Below, in pieces: positions 7,592 to 13,133 of a stretch of 15,802 bases of DNA (positions are counted from its first letter, which is position 1; each line of letters begins with the position of its first letter). The notes under the pieces are model-generated. The model saw only the letters and a program-made list of their open reading frames with translations, searched no databases and had not been told where the DNA came from. A program made the translations under genes and the position numbers. This DNA is from an uncultured Bacilli bacterium (GTDB taxonomy: Bacteria > Bacillota_I > Bacilli_A > RF39 > UBA660), in contig CANQSC010000020.1 of the NCBI GenBank assembly GCA_947626445.1, positions 1-15,802 on the forward strand, given 5' to 3'.

Positions 7592-8310
7592 TTACATCAT
7601 TAGCAAATTCCAAAGTAAAAGAATGGACAAAACTAAAAGATAAAAAGTATCGTGATGAAACAAATACTTTTTTAGTAGAAAATGAACATTTAGTAGATGA
7701 GGCTTTAAAAAAAGGTGTTGTAAAAGAATTAATTAGTTTAGAAAATACTAAATATCAAGATGCCACCATTGTAAGTTATGAAGTAATGAAAAAAATAACT
7801 AATCAAGTAACCCCACCCAATGTCTGTGCCGTTTGTAATAAATTAAAGGGTGAAGAAGTAAAAGAAAGAGCTTTATTATTAGATAATATAAGTGATCCAG
7901 GAAATTTAGGAACGATTATAAGAAGTGCTGTTGCTTTTGGTTTTAAAAATATCGTTTTATCTTTGCATAGTGTCGATGTTTATAATCCTAAAGTTATTAG
8001 AAGTAGTGAAGGAATGATTTTTCACGTAAATATTATTTATAGTGATTTAATCGATTTTATAAATAACCATTCTTTTCTAACAATTTATGGGACAAGTGTT
8101 ATAAATGGTAAAAAATTAAATGATCTAAAATTTAATAAGCAAGTGGGAATAATTATTGGTAATGAAGGAAAAGGAATGAGTGAAGATTTAAAACGCTTTT
8201 GTAAGGATTTAATTTATATTCCGATGAATAAAAATTGTGAATCATTAAATGCCGGAGTAAGTGCAAGTATTATAATGTATGAAGTAAATAAGGTGGATTA
8301 TGAAGGATAA
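7588..8310 (+). CDS. TrmH/SpoU-family RNA 2'-O-methyltransferase
   Basis: SPOUT methyltransferase that transfers a methyl group from SAM to a ribose 2'-OH in rRNA or tRNA; the exact target is unknown (YsgA/RlmB-like). The N-terminal substrate-binding domain (about 1-90) begins SLANSKVKEWTKLKDKKYR and contains FLVENEHLVDEAL. The three SPOUT motifs follow: DNISDPGNLGTIIRSA (99-114), VGIIIGNEGKGMS (186-198) and IPMNKNCESLNAGVSASI (211-228), which form the knotted SAM site. At 240 aa it is of normal length. It overlaps the preceding gene by 4 bases and rimM by 11, implying translational coupling with a ribosome-maturation operon. Confidence 0.92.
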   Translation: MITSLANSKVKEWTKLKDKKYRDETNTFLVENEHLVDEALKKGVVKELISLENTKYQDATIVSYEVMKKITNQVTPPNVCAVCNKLKGEEVKERALLLDNISDPGNLGTIIRSAVAFGFKNIVLSLHSVDVYNPKVIRSSEGMIFHVNIIYSDLIDFINNHSFLTIYGTSVINGKKLNDLKFNKQVGIIIGNEGKGMSEDLKRFCKDLIYIPMNKNCESLNAGVSASIIMYEVNKVDYEG

Positions 8311-8773
8311 ATTATATGTAGGTTATATTTGTGGTACTCATGGTATTAAAGGAGAATTAAAAGTTTTAAGTGATTTTGAAAAAAAAGAAATAGCTTTTAA
8401 GGTAAATAATAAAATTATGATTGATAATATTGAACATACGATAACAAGTGTTAGATATCATCAAAATAAAATCTTAATTACAATTGATTCTTTACTTAAT
8501 ATTAATGATGTATTAGAATATGTTAAAAAAGAAATTTATATTAAAAGAGAAAATTTAAATTTAGATAGTTATTTAATGGAAGATTTAATTGGTTTTAAAA
8601 TAATTGAAGATGAAGAATTAGGAATTGTTAAAAATATTTTAATTACTAAAGCTGGTTATCTTTTAGAAATAGATAAAAATTTTTACATTCCCTTTGTTCC
8701 ATCTTATATTAAAGAAGTTGACGTTAAAAATAAAAAAATAATTGTTAATCATGCAAAGGAGTTAAGATTATGA
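8300..8773 (+). CDS. rimM: Ribosome maturation factor RimM
   Basis: RimM binds S19 and assists maturation of the 30S head. The N-terminal RimM domain is identified by VGYICGTHGIKGELKVLSDF (7-26), the family's HGIKGE signature, and by YVKKEIYIKRENL at its end. A PRC-barrel follows (about 90-157) with DLIGFKIIEDEELGIVKNIL and FYIPFVPSYIKEVDVKNKKI. At 157 aa it is slightly shorter than many homologues but complete. AGGTGG (8291-8296) precedes the ATG, inside the end of the methyltransferase gene. Its stop overlaps the trmD start (ATGA), the same rimM-trmD pairing found in most bacteria. Confidence 0.94.
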   Translation: MKDKLYVGYICGTHGIKGELKVLSDFEKKEIAFKVNNKIMIDNIEHTITSVRYHQNKILITIDSLLNINDVLEYVKKEIYIKRENLNLDSYLMEDLIGFKIIEDEELGIVKNILITKAGYLLEIDKNFYIPFVPSYIKEVDVKNKKIIVNHAKELRL

Positions 8774-9438
8774 AAATCGATATTTTAACTTTATTTCCAA
8801 ATATGTTTACTGGCTTTTTAGAAGAATCAATAATTAAAAGAGCAATAAATATTAAGGCTGTAGATATTAATTTAATTAATTTTCGTGATTTTTCTAAACT
8901 TTCTAATCATCAAGTTGATGATACTCCTTATGGGGGCGGGAGAGGAATGGTTTTAAGATGTGAACCAATTATTGATGCTTTAGATAGTATTAAGACAAAT
9001 GATTCTAAAGTAATACTTTTAAGTCCTCAAGGTAAAACTTTTAGTGAGCAAAAAGCTTTAGAGTTAAAAAACGAAAAACATTTAATTTTAATATGTGGCC
9101 ATTATGAAGGCTTTGATGAGCGAATAAGAAACTTTGTTGATGAAGAAATATCAATAGGTGATTATGTTTTGACTGGTGGAGAGCTTCCAGCCATGGTTAT
9201 TACGGATTCTATCGTAAGATTATTACCAGATGTTATTAAGAAAGAATCTTACTTAAATGATTCGTTTATGAATAATTTACTTGATTATCCAACCTATACA
9301 AAACCACCAATCTTTAGAGATTTAAAAGTTCCTGATGTCTTACTTAGTGGCCATCATGAAAATATAAAAAAATGGCGAGAAGAAGAAGCTCTTAAAAATA
9401 CCAAAAAGAAAAGAAATGATTTATTAGAAAAGAAGTGA
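8770..9438 (+). CDS. trmD: tRNA (guanine-N1)-methyltransferase TrmD
   Basis: TrmD methylates N1 of G37 next to the anticodon and prevents +1 frameshifting. The 222 aa show the family's blocks in order: KIDILTLFPNMF (2-13), VDDTPYGGGRGMVL (49-62), ICGHYEGFDERI (108-119), SIGDYVLTGGELPAMVI (128-144) of the trefoil-knot SAM pocket, DYPTYTKPP (172-180) and the C-terminal VLLSGHHENIKKWR. AAGGAG (8756-8761) precedes the ATG. The ATGA overlap with rimM couples the two. An unrelated 146-aa gene separates it from rplS, which normally follows directly. Confidence 0.97.
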   Translation: MKIDILTLFPNMFTGFLEESIIKRAINIKAVDINLINFRDFSKLSNHQVDDTPYGGGRGMVLRCEPIIDALDSIKTNDSKVILLSPQGKTFSEQKALELKNEKHLILICGHYEGFDERIRNFVDEEISIGDYVLTGGELPAMVITDSIVRLLPDVIKKESYLNDSFMNNLLDYPTYTKPPIFRDLKVPDVLLSGHHENIKKWREEEALKNTKKKRNDLLEKK

Positions 9439-9442
9439 TTTT

Positions 9443-9883
9443 ATGAGTTATACTATTCATAAAGATGAAAAAAAGAAAAAAATTACTAGTGTTTTAAAAA
9501 TGGAAGAACCATTTATTATGAAACCTAAACTTCAAAAACATAAAAATATGTTAGATATTGAAGAAATAAAAGTTATAGATAAAGATATTAAAGAAACAAT
9601 CTGTAAGAAAAAATTTGACCGAGTATTTAAAAGATTAACTAAAATAAGTTTAGAAGTTATGGATGGTTCTTCTAGTGAAGGTGATGCCATAATGGCTTTA
9701 AATGAAATATTAAAGACTAAAGAAATATTATTAGACCAATATCTTCATCATTTATCTAAATTAGAAGTAAAAAAAATGTTAAAAAAATTAGAATTCTTAG
9801 AAGAACAAATAAAAAGCTATTATGTTAATCTAAATTATCAAAATAATTTTATAAATGAAGAAGAAAAAGGTAAGAGTAGATAA
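9443..9883 (+). CDS. Unidentified helical 146-aa protein between trmD and rplS
   Basis: I do not recognise this protein. It starts 4 bases after trmD with a weak AGAAGTGA site, so it is likely translated by reinitiation from the trmD message. The N-terminal 45 residues are very lysine-rich (KDEKKKKITSVLKM, MKPKLQKHKN). Residues about 57-130 look wholly helical and possibly coiled-coil: FDRVFKRLTKISLEVMD, a short GSSSEGD turn, then ALNEILKTKEILLDQYL and KKMLKKLEFLEEQIKSYY. No signal peptide, membrane segment or catalytic motif is visible. Base composition equals its neighbours. A nucleic-acid or ribosome-associated role would fit the charge and the context but is only a guess. Confidence 0.75.
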   Translation: MSYTIHKDEKKKKITSVLKMEEPFIMKPKLQKHKNMLDIEEIKVIDKDIKETICKKKFDRVFKRLTKISLEVMDGSSSEGDAIMALNEILKTKEILLDQYLHHLSKLEVKKMLKKLEFLEEQIKSYYVNLNYQNNFINEEEKGKSR

Positions 9884-9930
9884 TTCATTGTAAATTTCTT
9901 GTTTAAAATACATAAAATTAATTATGGCTC

Positions 9931-9959
9931 TTGTTTTAAAGGTTAATTTATGGTACAAT
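9931..9959 (+). promoter_or_regulatory. Promoter of rplS
   Basis: TTGTTT (9931-9936), a 17-bp spacer and TACAAT (9954-9959) preceded by TGG form a -35 plus extended -10 promoter. Transcription would begin near 9966, leaving a leader of about 80 bases before rplS. No terminator is visible between the preceding gene and this promoter, so read-through from the trmD unit is also possible. Confidence 0.7.
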
Positions 9960-9984
9960 CAATATGCTTTTTGAAAAAAGTGAT

Positions 9985-10006
9985 GTGTTATCCGCTGGAA
10001 TAATAC
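9985..10006 (+). promoter_or_regulatory. Candidate ribosomal protein L19 leader hairpin
   Basis: In the rplS 5' UTR, GTGTTAT (9985-9991) pairs with ATAATAC (10000-10006), 7 bp with one G-U. The CCGCTGGA between them can add two C-G pairs, leaving a GCT loop and one bulged A. Firmicutes rplS genes often carry a small structured L19 leader (an Rfam family), and position and size fit. I cannot check the consensus, so autoregulation by L19 is an inference. Confidence 0.5.
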
Positions 10007-10046
10007 TATGATAGCATGTAATAAAAAGTTAGAAAGGATGTTTAAT

Positions 10047-10388
10047 GTGGCAAATTTAGTAGACAAAATTAATGAAAAACATATTCGTAAAGATATTCCA
10101 GAAATTAGAGTAGGGGATATTGTTCGTGTTGATGTTTGGGTAAAAGAAGGTAAAAAAGAACGTATTCAAGCTTTTGAAGGTATTGTAATTGCTAAAAAAG
10201 GTGGATCTGTTTCTGAAACTATTTCGGTTCGTAAAAAATCCGGAAGTGTTGGTGTAACTCGTATTTTCCCAGTAAATGCTCCAACTATTGATAAGATAGT
10301 AGTTGTTAAAAAGGGTATGGTTAGAAGAGCAAAACTTAACTTTATCAAACATATGCGTAAAGAATATAAAGTTAAAGAAAGAAATTAA
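10047..10388 (+). CDS. rplS: 50S ribosomal protein L19
   Basis: L19 lies at the 30S-50S interface of the ribosome. The 113 aa start ANLVDKINEKHIRKDIPEIR and carry RVGDIVRVDVWVKEGKKERIQ (about 23-43), FEGIVIAKKGG, ETISVRKKSGSVGVTRIFP and a basic C-terminus RAKLNFIKHMRKEYKVKERN, the standard L19 layout and length. The GTG at 10047 is the start: it gives the family's ANLV N-terminus and has AAAGGA (10033-10038) 8 bases upstream. The frame is open to ATGs at 10008 and 10038, which have no family support. Here rplS is a separate unit with its own promoter and a terminator overlapping its stop codon. Confidence 0.97.
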   Translation: MANLVDKINEKHIRKDIPEIRVGDIVRVDVWVKEGKKERIQAFEGIVIAKKGGSVSETISVRKKSGSVGVTRIFPVNAPTIDKIVVVKKGMVRRAKLNFIKHMRKEYKVKERN

Positions 10389-10405
10389 AGCTAATTTCTT
10401 TTTTT
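10378..10405 (+). terminator. Intrinsic terminator of rplS, overlapping the stop codon
   Basis: AAAGAAATTA (10378-10387) pairs with TAATTTCTTT (10392-10401) around an AAGC loop; the T run extends to 10405. The TAA stop of rplS (10386-10388) lies in the 5' arm and loop edge. Confidence 0.75.
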
Positions 10406-10432
10406 AACGACAAAATATTAGTTTATTTGTCA

Positions 10433-10462
10433 TTTACAAATTAAAGCTTAGATGCATATAAT
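10433..10462 (+). promoter_or_regulatory. Promoter of the 135-aa orphan gene
   Basis: TTTACA (10433-10438), an 18-bp spacer and a perfect TATAAT (10457-10462). Transcription would start near 10469, directly before the GAGGAGG ribosome-binding site (10471-10477). An inverted repeat GACAAA/TTTGTC (10409-10414 and 10426-10431) ends one base before the -35; it might be an operator but is short. Confidence 0.6.
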
Positions 10463-10483
10463 AGCAAGTCGAGGAGGTAAATT

Positions 10484-10891
10484 ATGCAACAAAAAGTACG
10501 TAAAGAATATATGTATTATGATTTTTTAGAGCATGCATTTAATGTTAAATATTTATTAAATAATTATGAAGTAAATAATAATCATATAATTATTAAATTA
10601 TCTTTTAGAGAATTTTTAAATTATTATGATGAAGTTTTAAATGTTTTATTAACAGATGATGTAATAGTTGATTTTTTAGATTATAATAATTTATTAGAAA
10701 AATTATCTTATTATTCTTTATATAGTGTTACTAAAGAAGCAGATGATTATTATATTTATTTAGAACAATATGAACCATATCATCTTATTAATAAAGATAA
10801 ATTATCTTTAAAAGAACAATTAGCGTTTTATAATTTAAATGCCCTAAAAAGTTTAGGTTATAATAATTTAGCTAGAAAAAGAGTGGGATAA
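10484..10891 (+). CDS. Unidentified 135-aa protein downstream of rplS
   Basis: I do not recognise this protein. A strong GAGGAGG site (10471-10477) and its own promoter show it is a real gene. The sequence is very rich in Tyr, Asn, Leu and Asp (for example YYDEVLNVLLTDDVIVDFL), looks soluble, and alternates beta-like and helical stretches; no catalytic motif, cysteine pair or membrane span is visible. It ends LKSLGYNNLARKRVG. It is followed by another orphan gene with a separate promoter 10 bases after its stop codon and no terminator between them, so read-through is likely. Base use matches the rest of the window. Confidence 0.75.
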   Translation: MQQKVRKEYMYYDFLEHAFNVKYLLNNYEVNNNHIIIKLSFREFLNYYDEVLNVLLTDDVIVDFLDYNNLLEKLSYYSLYSVTKEADDYYIYLEQYEPYHLINKDKLSLKEQLAFYNLNALKSLGYNNLARKRVG

Positions 10892-10900
10892 TATAATAAT

Positions 10901-10929
10901 TTGACAAGAATTAAAAAAAAGATTATAAT
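10901..10929 (+). promoter_or_regulatory. Perfect-consensus sigma-A promoter
   Basis: TTGACA (10901-10906) and TATAAT (10924-10929) at exactly 17 bp: both hexamers and spacing are ideal. Transcription should start near 10936, which excludes an in-frame ATG at 10930 as start of the next gene and supports the ATG at 10957. Confidence 0.85.
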
Positions 10930-10956
10930 ATGCAACTTAGAAATGGGGGTTTTATC

Positions 10957-11259
10957 ATGCCAAATGAAGATAAAGTACTAAATACAATAAGTAATCAAAG
11001 TATTTTAAAAATTATTTCTAATCGTTATGGTTTTAGTGATTTATTTAATATTTTAGGTTCATTTACTAAAACAATTATTTATGCAATGGCAACTGGTATT
11101 ATAACGGCGGGTATGAAATGGAGTTTTGAAGATATTGCCTTAATTTGTGATTTAAAAATTGAAGATGTTAAAGAACAATATTTTGAAGCTGAAATGATTA
11201 TGAATAATTGTTGGTATCAAGCCAAATATTTTGGTTTTGAAAATAATTTAGCAAGATAA
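10957..11259 (+). CDS. Unidentified 100-aa protein with an HTH-like segment
   Basis: I do not recognise the family. The 100-aa product starts MPNEDKVLNTISNQSILKII. In the second half, WSFEDIALICDLKIEDVKEQYFEA (about 56-79) has the spacing of a helix-turn-helix like those of sigma region 4 or small regulators (hydrophobic helix, ICDL turn, second helix). A hydrophobic stretch FTKTIIYAMATGIITAGM (about 36-53) precedes it and is too interrupted to be a clear membrane span. The start is the ATG after GGGGG (10945-10949), an unusual Shine-Dalgarno variant; the 9-codon upstream extension would begin at the transcription start. It is a monocistronic unit between a perfect promoter and a terminator that overlaps its stop codon, suggesting abundant expression. 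DNA binding is only an inference. Confidence 0.72.
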   Translation: MPNEDKVLNTISNQSILKIISNRYGFSDLFNILGSFTKTIIYAMATGIITAGMKWSFEDIALICDLKIEDVKEQYFEAEMIMNNCWYQAKYFGFENNLAR

Positions 11260-11273
11260 TTTGCTATTTTTTT
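11249..11273 (+). terminator. Intrinsic terminator overlapping the stop codon of the 100-aa gene
   Basis: TAGCAAG (11249-11255) pairs with TTTGCTA (11260-11266) around an ATAA loop (six Watson-Crick pairs and one G-U), followed by seven T residues (11267-11273). The TAA stop (11257-11259) is in the loop. Confidence 0.75.
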
Positions 11274-11279
11274 GTTTAT

Positions 11280-11308
11280 TTGACATCTGGTAAGCTTTTT
11301 GTTAGAAT
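11280..11308 (+). promoter_or_regulatory. Strong sigma-A promoter of the kinase-like gene
   Basis: TTGACA (11280-11285), 17-bp spacer, TAGAAT (11303-11308). Predicted transcription start is near 11315, giving a leader of about 62 bases. No terminator lies between this promoter and the kinase-like gene apart from the uncertain hairpin at 11309-11330. Confidence 0.7.
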
Positions 11309-11330
11309 ATCCTCCTAAGAGTTGGGGGAT
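11309..11330 (+). other. GC-rich inverted repeat at the transcription start of the kinase-like gene
   Basis: ATCCTCC (11309-11315) pairs with GGGGGAT (11324-11330), 7 bp with one G-U, around an 8-base loop; T-rich sequence follows (11330-11340). The G+C content stands out in this AT-rich spacer. It could be an operator, or an attenuator hairpin if transcription starts a few bases before the usual position. The 5' arm could alternatively pair with the downstream GAGGGAT ribosome-binding site (11366-11372). Confidence 0.4.
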
Positions 11331-11376
11331 TTTGTATTTTAACTTCTTATGACCCGATTTGAAATGAGGGATTAAG

Positions 11377-12264
11377 ATGAAAGTAATTAGATTATCTAAA
11401 AAAGCTTTTAATGATTTAGAATTATTAGATATACCTAGAGAAATATTAAATACAGAAGGTAAAGTCTATAATTTTAATTATCGAAATAATTTAAAAGTTT
11501 TTAAACAATTATATCATCAACAAGGTTTAATTTTTGCTAGTAAATTATATACCTTAGAAATGCTTGACATTAACAGGGAATATTTACCTGAAAATTTTTA
11601 TATTCCTGATAATTTAGTAACTGTAGCCGATACGATTGAAGGTTTTACAGTTCCTTATATTGAAGGTGTTAATCTAGCACTTATTTTAAAATCTAAAATA
11701 AATTGTAAAGAACAAATCTATTATTTAAAAAAAGTTGGGGAAATCTTAGAACAAATGCATAATATTAGAACTTATACGCCTTTAACTGATTTTTATATAA
11801 ATGATTTACATGAAGGTAATTTTATTGTTAATCCTAAAAAAAGAGAAATAAATGTTGTTGATTTAGATAGTAGTAAAATAGGCGATAATATGGTTTTTGC
11901 TTCTCATTATTTAACACCTTTATCATTACTAAATAATGTAAATAATAAATATCAAATAATAAGTGAAGAAAAAAATAATTATCATACTGGATATGTTTTT
12001 CCTGATGAAAATACCGATTTATATTGTTATGCAATGATGATTTTAAATTATTTATATGGAAGTAATGTTAATAATTTTAAATTAGAAGAATATTATGAAT
12101 ATTTAAATTATTTAGAATCAATTAATGTTAATCATGAATTAATAAGTGTTTTTGAAAAATTATTAGTTAATACTAATAATGAAAATCCTGTTGATTATTT
12201 AAATAGTTTGAATGAAGAACAAATATATCGTTCTAGAAAAATTGTTTATGAAAAATGCCGTTAG
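11377..12264 (+). CDS. Protein-kinase-like fold protein of unknown role (295 aa)
   Basis: Motifs of the protein kinase/aminoglycoside phosphotransferase fold are visible in order: a beta3-like NLKVFKQ with candidate ATP-lysine Lys43; a hinge-like VPYIEGVN (about 92-99); helix VGEILEQMHN; a catalytic loop NDLHEGNFIV with Asp143 and Asn148 at the canonical D-x4-N spacing; and NVVDLDSSKIGDN with the DFG-equivalent Asp162. The C-terminal lobe (about 180-295) is Asn/Tyr-rich and lacks recognisable motifs. Activity as a kinase is plausible because Lys, Asp, Asn and Asp are all present, but the substrate is unknown. A GAGGGAT site (11366-11372) precedes the ATG. It has its own strong promoter and a terminator overlapping its stop codon, so it is a single-gene unit between the orphan genes and tlyA. 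No membrane span is seen. Confidence 0.72.
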   Translation: MKVIRLSKKAFNDLELLDIPREILNTEGKVYNFNYRNNLKVFKQLYHQQGLIFASKLYTLEMLDINREYLPENFYIPDNLVTVADTIEGFTVPYIEGVNLALILKSKINCKEQIYYLKKVGEILEQMHNIRTYTPLTDFYINDLHEGNFIVNPKKREINVVDLDSSKIGDNMVFASHYLTPLSLLNNVNNKYQIISEEKNNYHTGYVFPDENTDLYCYAMMILNYLYGSNVNNFKLEEYYEYLNYLESINVNHELISVFEKLLVNTNNENPVDYLNSLNEEQIYRSRKIVYEKCR

Positions 12265-12274
12265 GTATTTTTTT
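12251..12274 (+). terminator. Intrinsic terminator of the kinase-like gene, overlapping its stop codon
   Basis: AAAAATGCC (12251-12259) pairs with GGTATTTTT (12264-12272) around a GTTA loop (one G-U), with the T run reaching 12274. The TAG stop (12262-12264) lies in the loop and first base of the 3' arm. Confidence 0.65.
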
Positions 12275-12275
12275 A

Positions 12276-12284
12276 TGGTAAGAT
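12276..12284 (+). promoter_or_regulatory. Possible extended -10 promoter of tlyA
   Basis: TGGTAAGAT (12276-12284) matches an extended -10 (TGn + TAAGAT). No good -35 is present 17 bp upstream. Transcription would start near 12291, at the AGGAG ribosome-binding site of tlyA. Confidence 0.4.
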
Positions 12285-12303
12285 AAGTTGAGGAGATTTT
12301 TTT

Positions 12304-13113
12304 ATGAAAAATAGATTAGATAAAGAATTACTATTAAGACAATTAGTTCCTTCAAGAACAAAAGCTCAAGAATTAATTAATGATAATTTAGTATTATGTA
12401 ATGATAAAGTTGTAAATAAAGCTAGTTTTTTAGTTTCAGAAAATGATGATATTAAAATAAAAAATAATGATAAATTAAAATATGTTAGTAGAGGTGGTCT
12501 TAAATTAGAAAAAGCTATTAAGGAATTTAAGATTGATTTTAATGGTTTAAAAGTTATGGATATTGGTTCTAGTACTGGTGGTTTTTGTGATTGTGCTATA
12601 AAACAAGGCGCTAAAAAAATTATAGCGGTTGATGTGGGAACTAATTTACTACATGAATCTTTAAGAAATAATAAATTAATTGATTTACATGAACAAACAA
12701 ATTTTAAAGAATTAGATAGTAAATATTTTCAAGATATTGATATTATTGTTTGTGATGTTTCTTTTATATCTTTAAAAGCAATTATAGATAAAGTATATAA
12801 AGAAAATATTAAAATAGAATTGATTTGTTTAATAAAACCACAATTTGAATGTGGTAAAGAAATTGCTACTAAGTATAAAGGTATTATTTTAGATAGTAAA
12901 GTTCATTTAGAAGTTATAAAAGAATTATTAAATTATTTTAATAATAAAGGTTTTTTTATGAAAAATTTAACTTCATCACCAATTAGAGGTGGAGATGGTA
13001 ATATTGAATATTTAATTAATTTAACTAATAAAATAAATGAAAATGCAAAGATAGATATTTCAAATATTGTTAAAGAAGCTTTTGAAGATATAAAAAATAA
13101 CACAATTAAATAA
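12304..13113 (+). CDS. tlyA: TlyA-family rRNA 2'-O-methyltransferase (S4 plus FtsJ-like)
   Basis: TlyA enzymes use SAM to methylate ribose 2'-OH of cytidines in 16S and/or 23S rRNA; some homologues are annotated as hemolysin A for historical reasons. The 269 aa have an N-terminal S4 RNA-binding domain (about 1-60: LVPSRTKAQELINDNLVLCNDKVV), the linker signature SRGGLKLEKA (62-71), and a Rossmann methyltransferase domain with VMDIGSSTGGFCDCA (84-98, SAM motif I), IAVDVG (107-112), CDVSFISL (150-157) and IKPQFE (177-182). Length and order match the family. AGGAG (12291-12295) precedes the ATG. In many Firmicutes tlyA sits with dxs, argR and recN; here it stands between the kinase-like gene and tyrS. 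Confidence 0.94.
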   Translation: MKNRLDKELLLRQLVPSRTKAQELINDNLVLCNDKVVNKASFLVSENDDIKIKNNDKLKYVSRGGLKLEKAIKEFKIDFNGLKVMDIGSSTGGFCDCAIKQGAKKIIAVDVGTNLLHESLRNNKLIDLHEQTNFKELDSKYFQDIDIIVCDVSFISLKAIIDKVYKENIKIELICLIKPQFECGKEIATKYKGIILDSKVHLEVIKELLNYFNNKGFFMKNLTSSPIRGGDGNIEYLINLTNKINENAKIDISNIVKEAFEDIKNNTIK

Positions 13114-13118
13114 AATTA

Positions 13119-13127
13119 TGATATAAT
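13119..13127 (+). promoter_or_regulatory. Extended -10 promoter of the tyrS T-box transcript
   Basis: TGATATAAT (13119-13127) is a perfect extended -10 element just after tlyA. The -35 region (about 13098-13105) is poor. Transcription would start near 13134, about 25 bases before the T-box Stem I. Confidence 0.6.
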
Positions 13128-13133
13128 ACTAAT

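Noticed and set aside
7589..9438. Mycoplasma-type code with TGA read as tryptophan
   Set aside because: Conserved tryptophans are all TGG, and TGA at 7589-7591 and 9436-9438 ends proteins at their expected family lengths.
10008..10046. Longer L19 starting at ATG 10008
   Set aside because: The added residues are not L19-like, and the GTG at 10047 has a well-spaced AAAGGA site and gives the family's N-terminus.
10056..10352. Two overlapping minus-strand open frames inside rplS
   Set aside because: rplS is certain on the other strand; these are antisense by-products with Asn/Phe-rich low-complexity translations.
10930..10956. Upstream ATG at 10930 for the 100-aa protein
   Set aside because: It lies one base after a perfect -10 hexamer, before the expected transcription start.
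11834..12034. Minus-strand open frame inside the kinase-like gene
   Set aside because: It covers the catalytic-loop and metal-binding motifs of the + strand protein and has a low-complexity translation.
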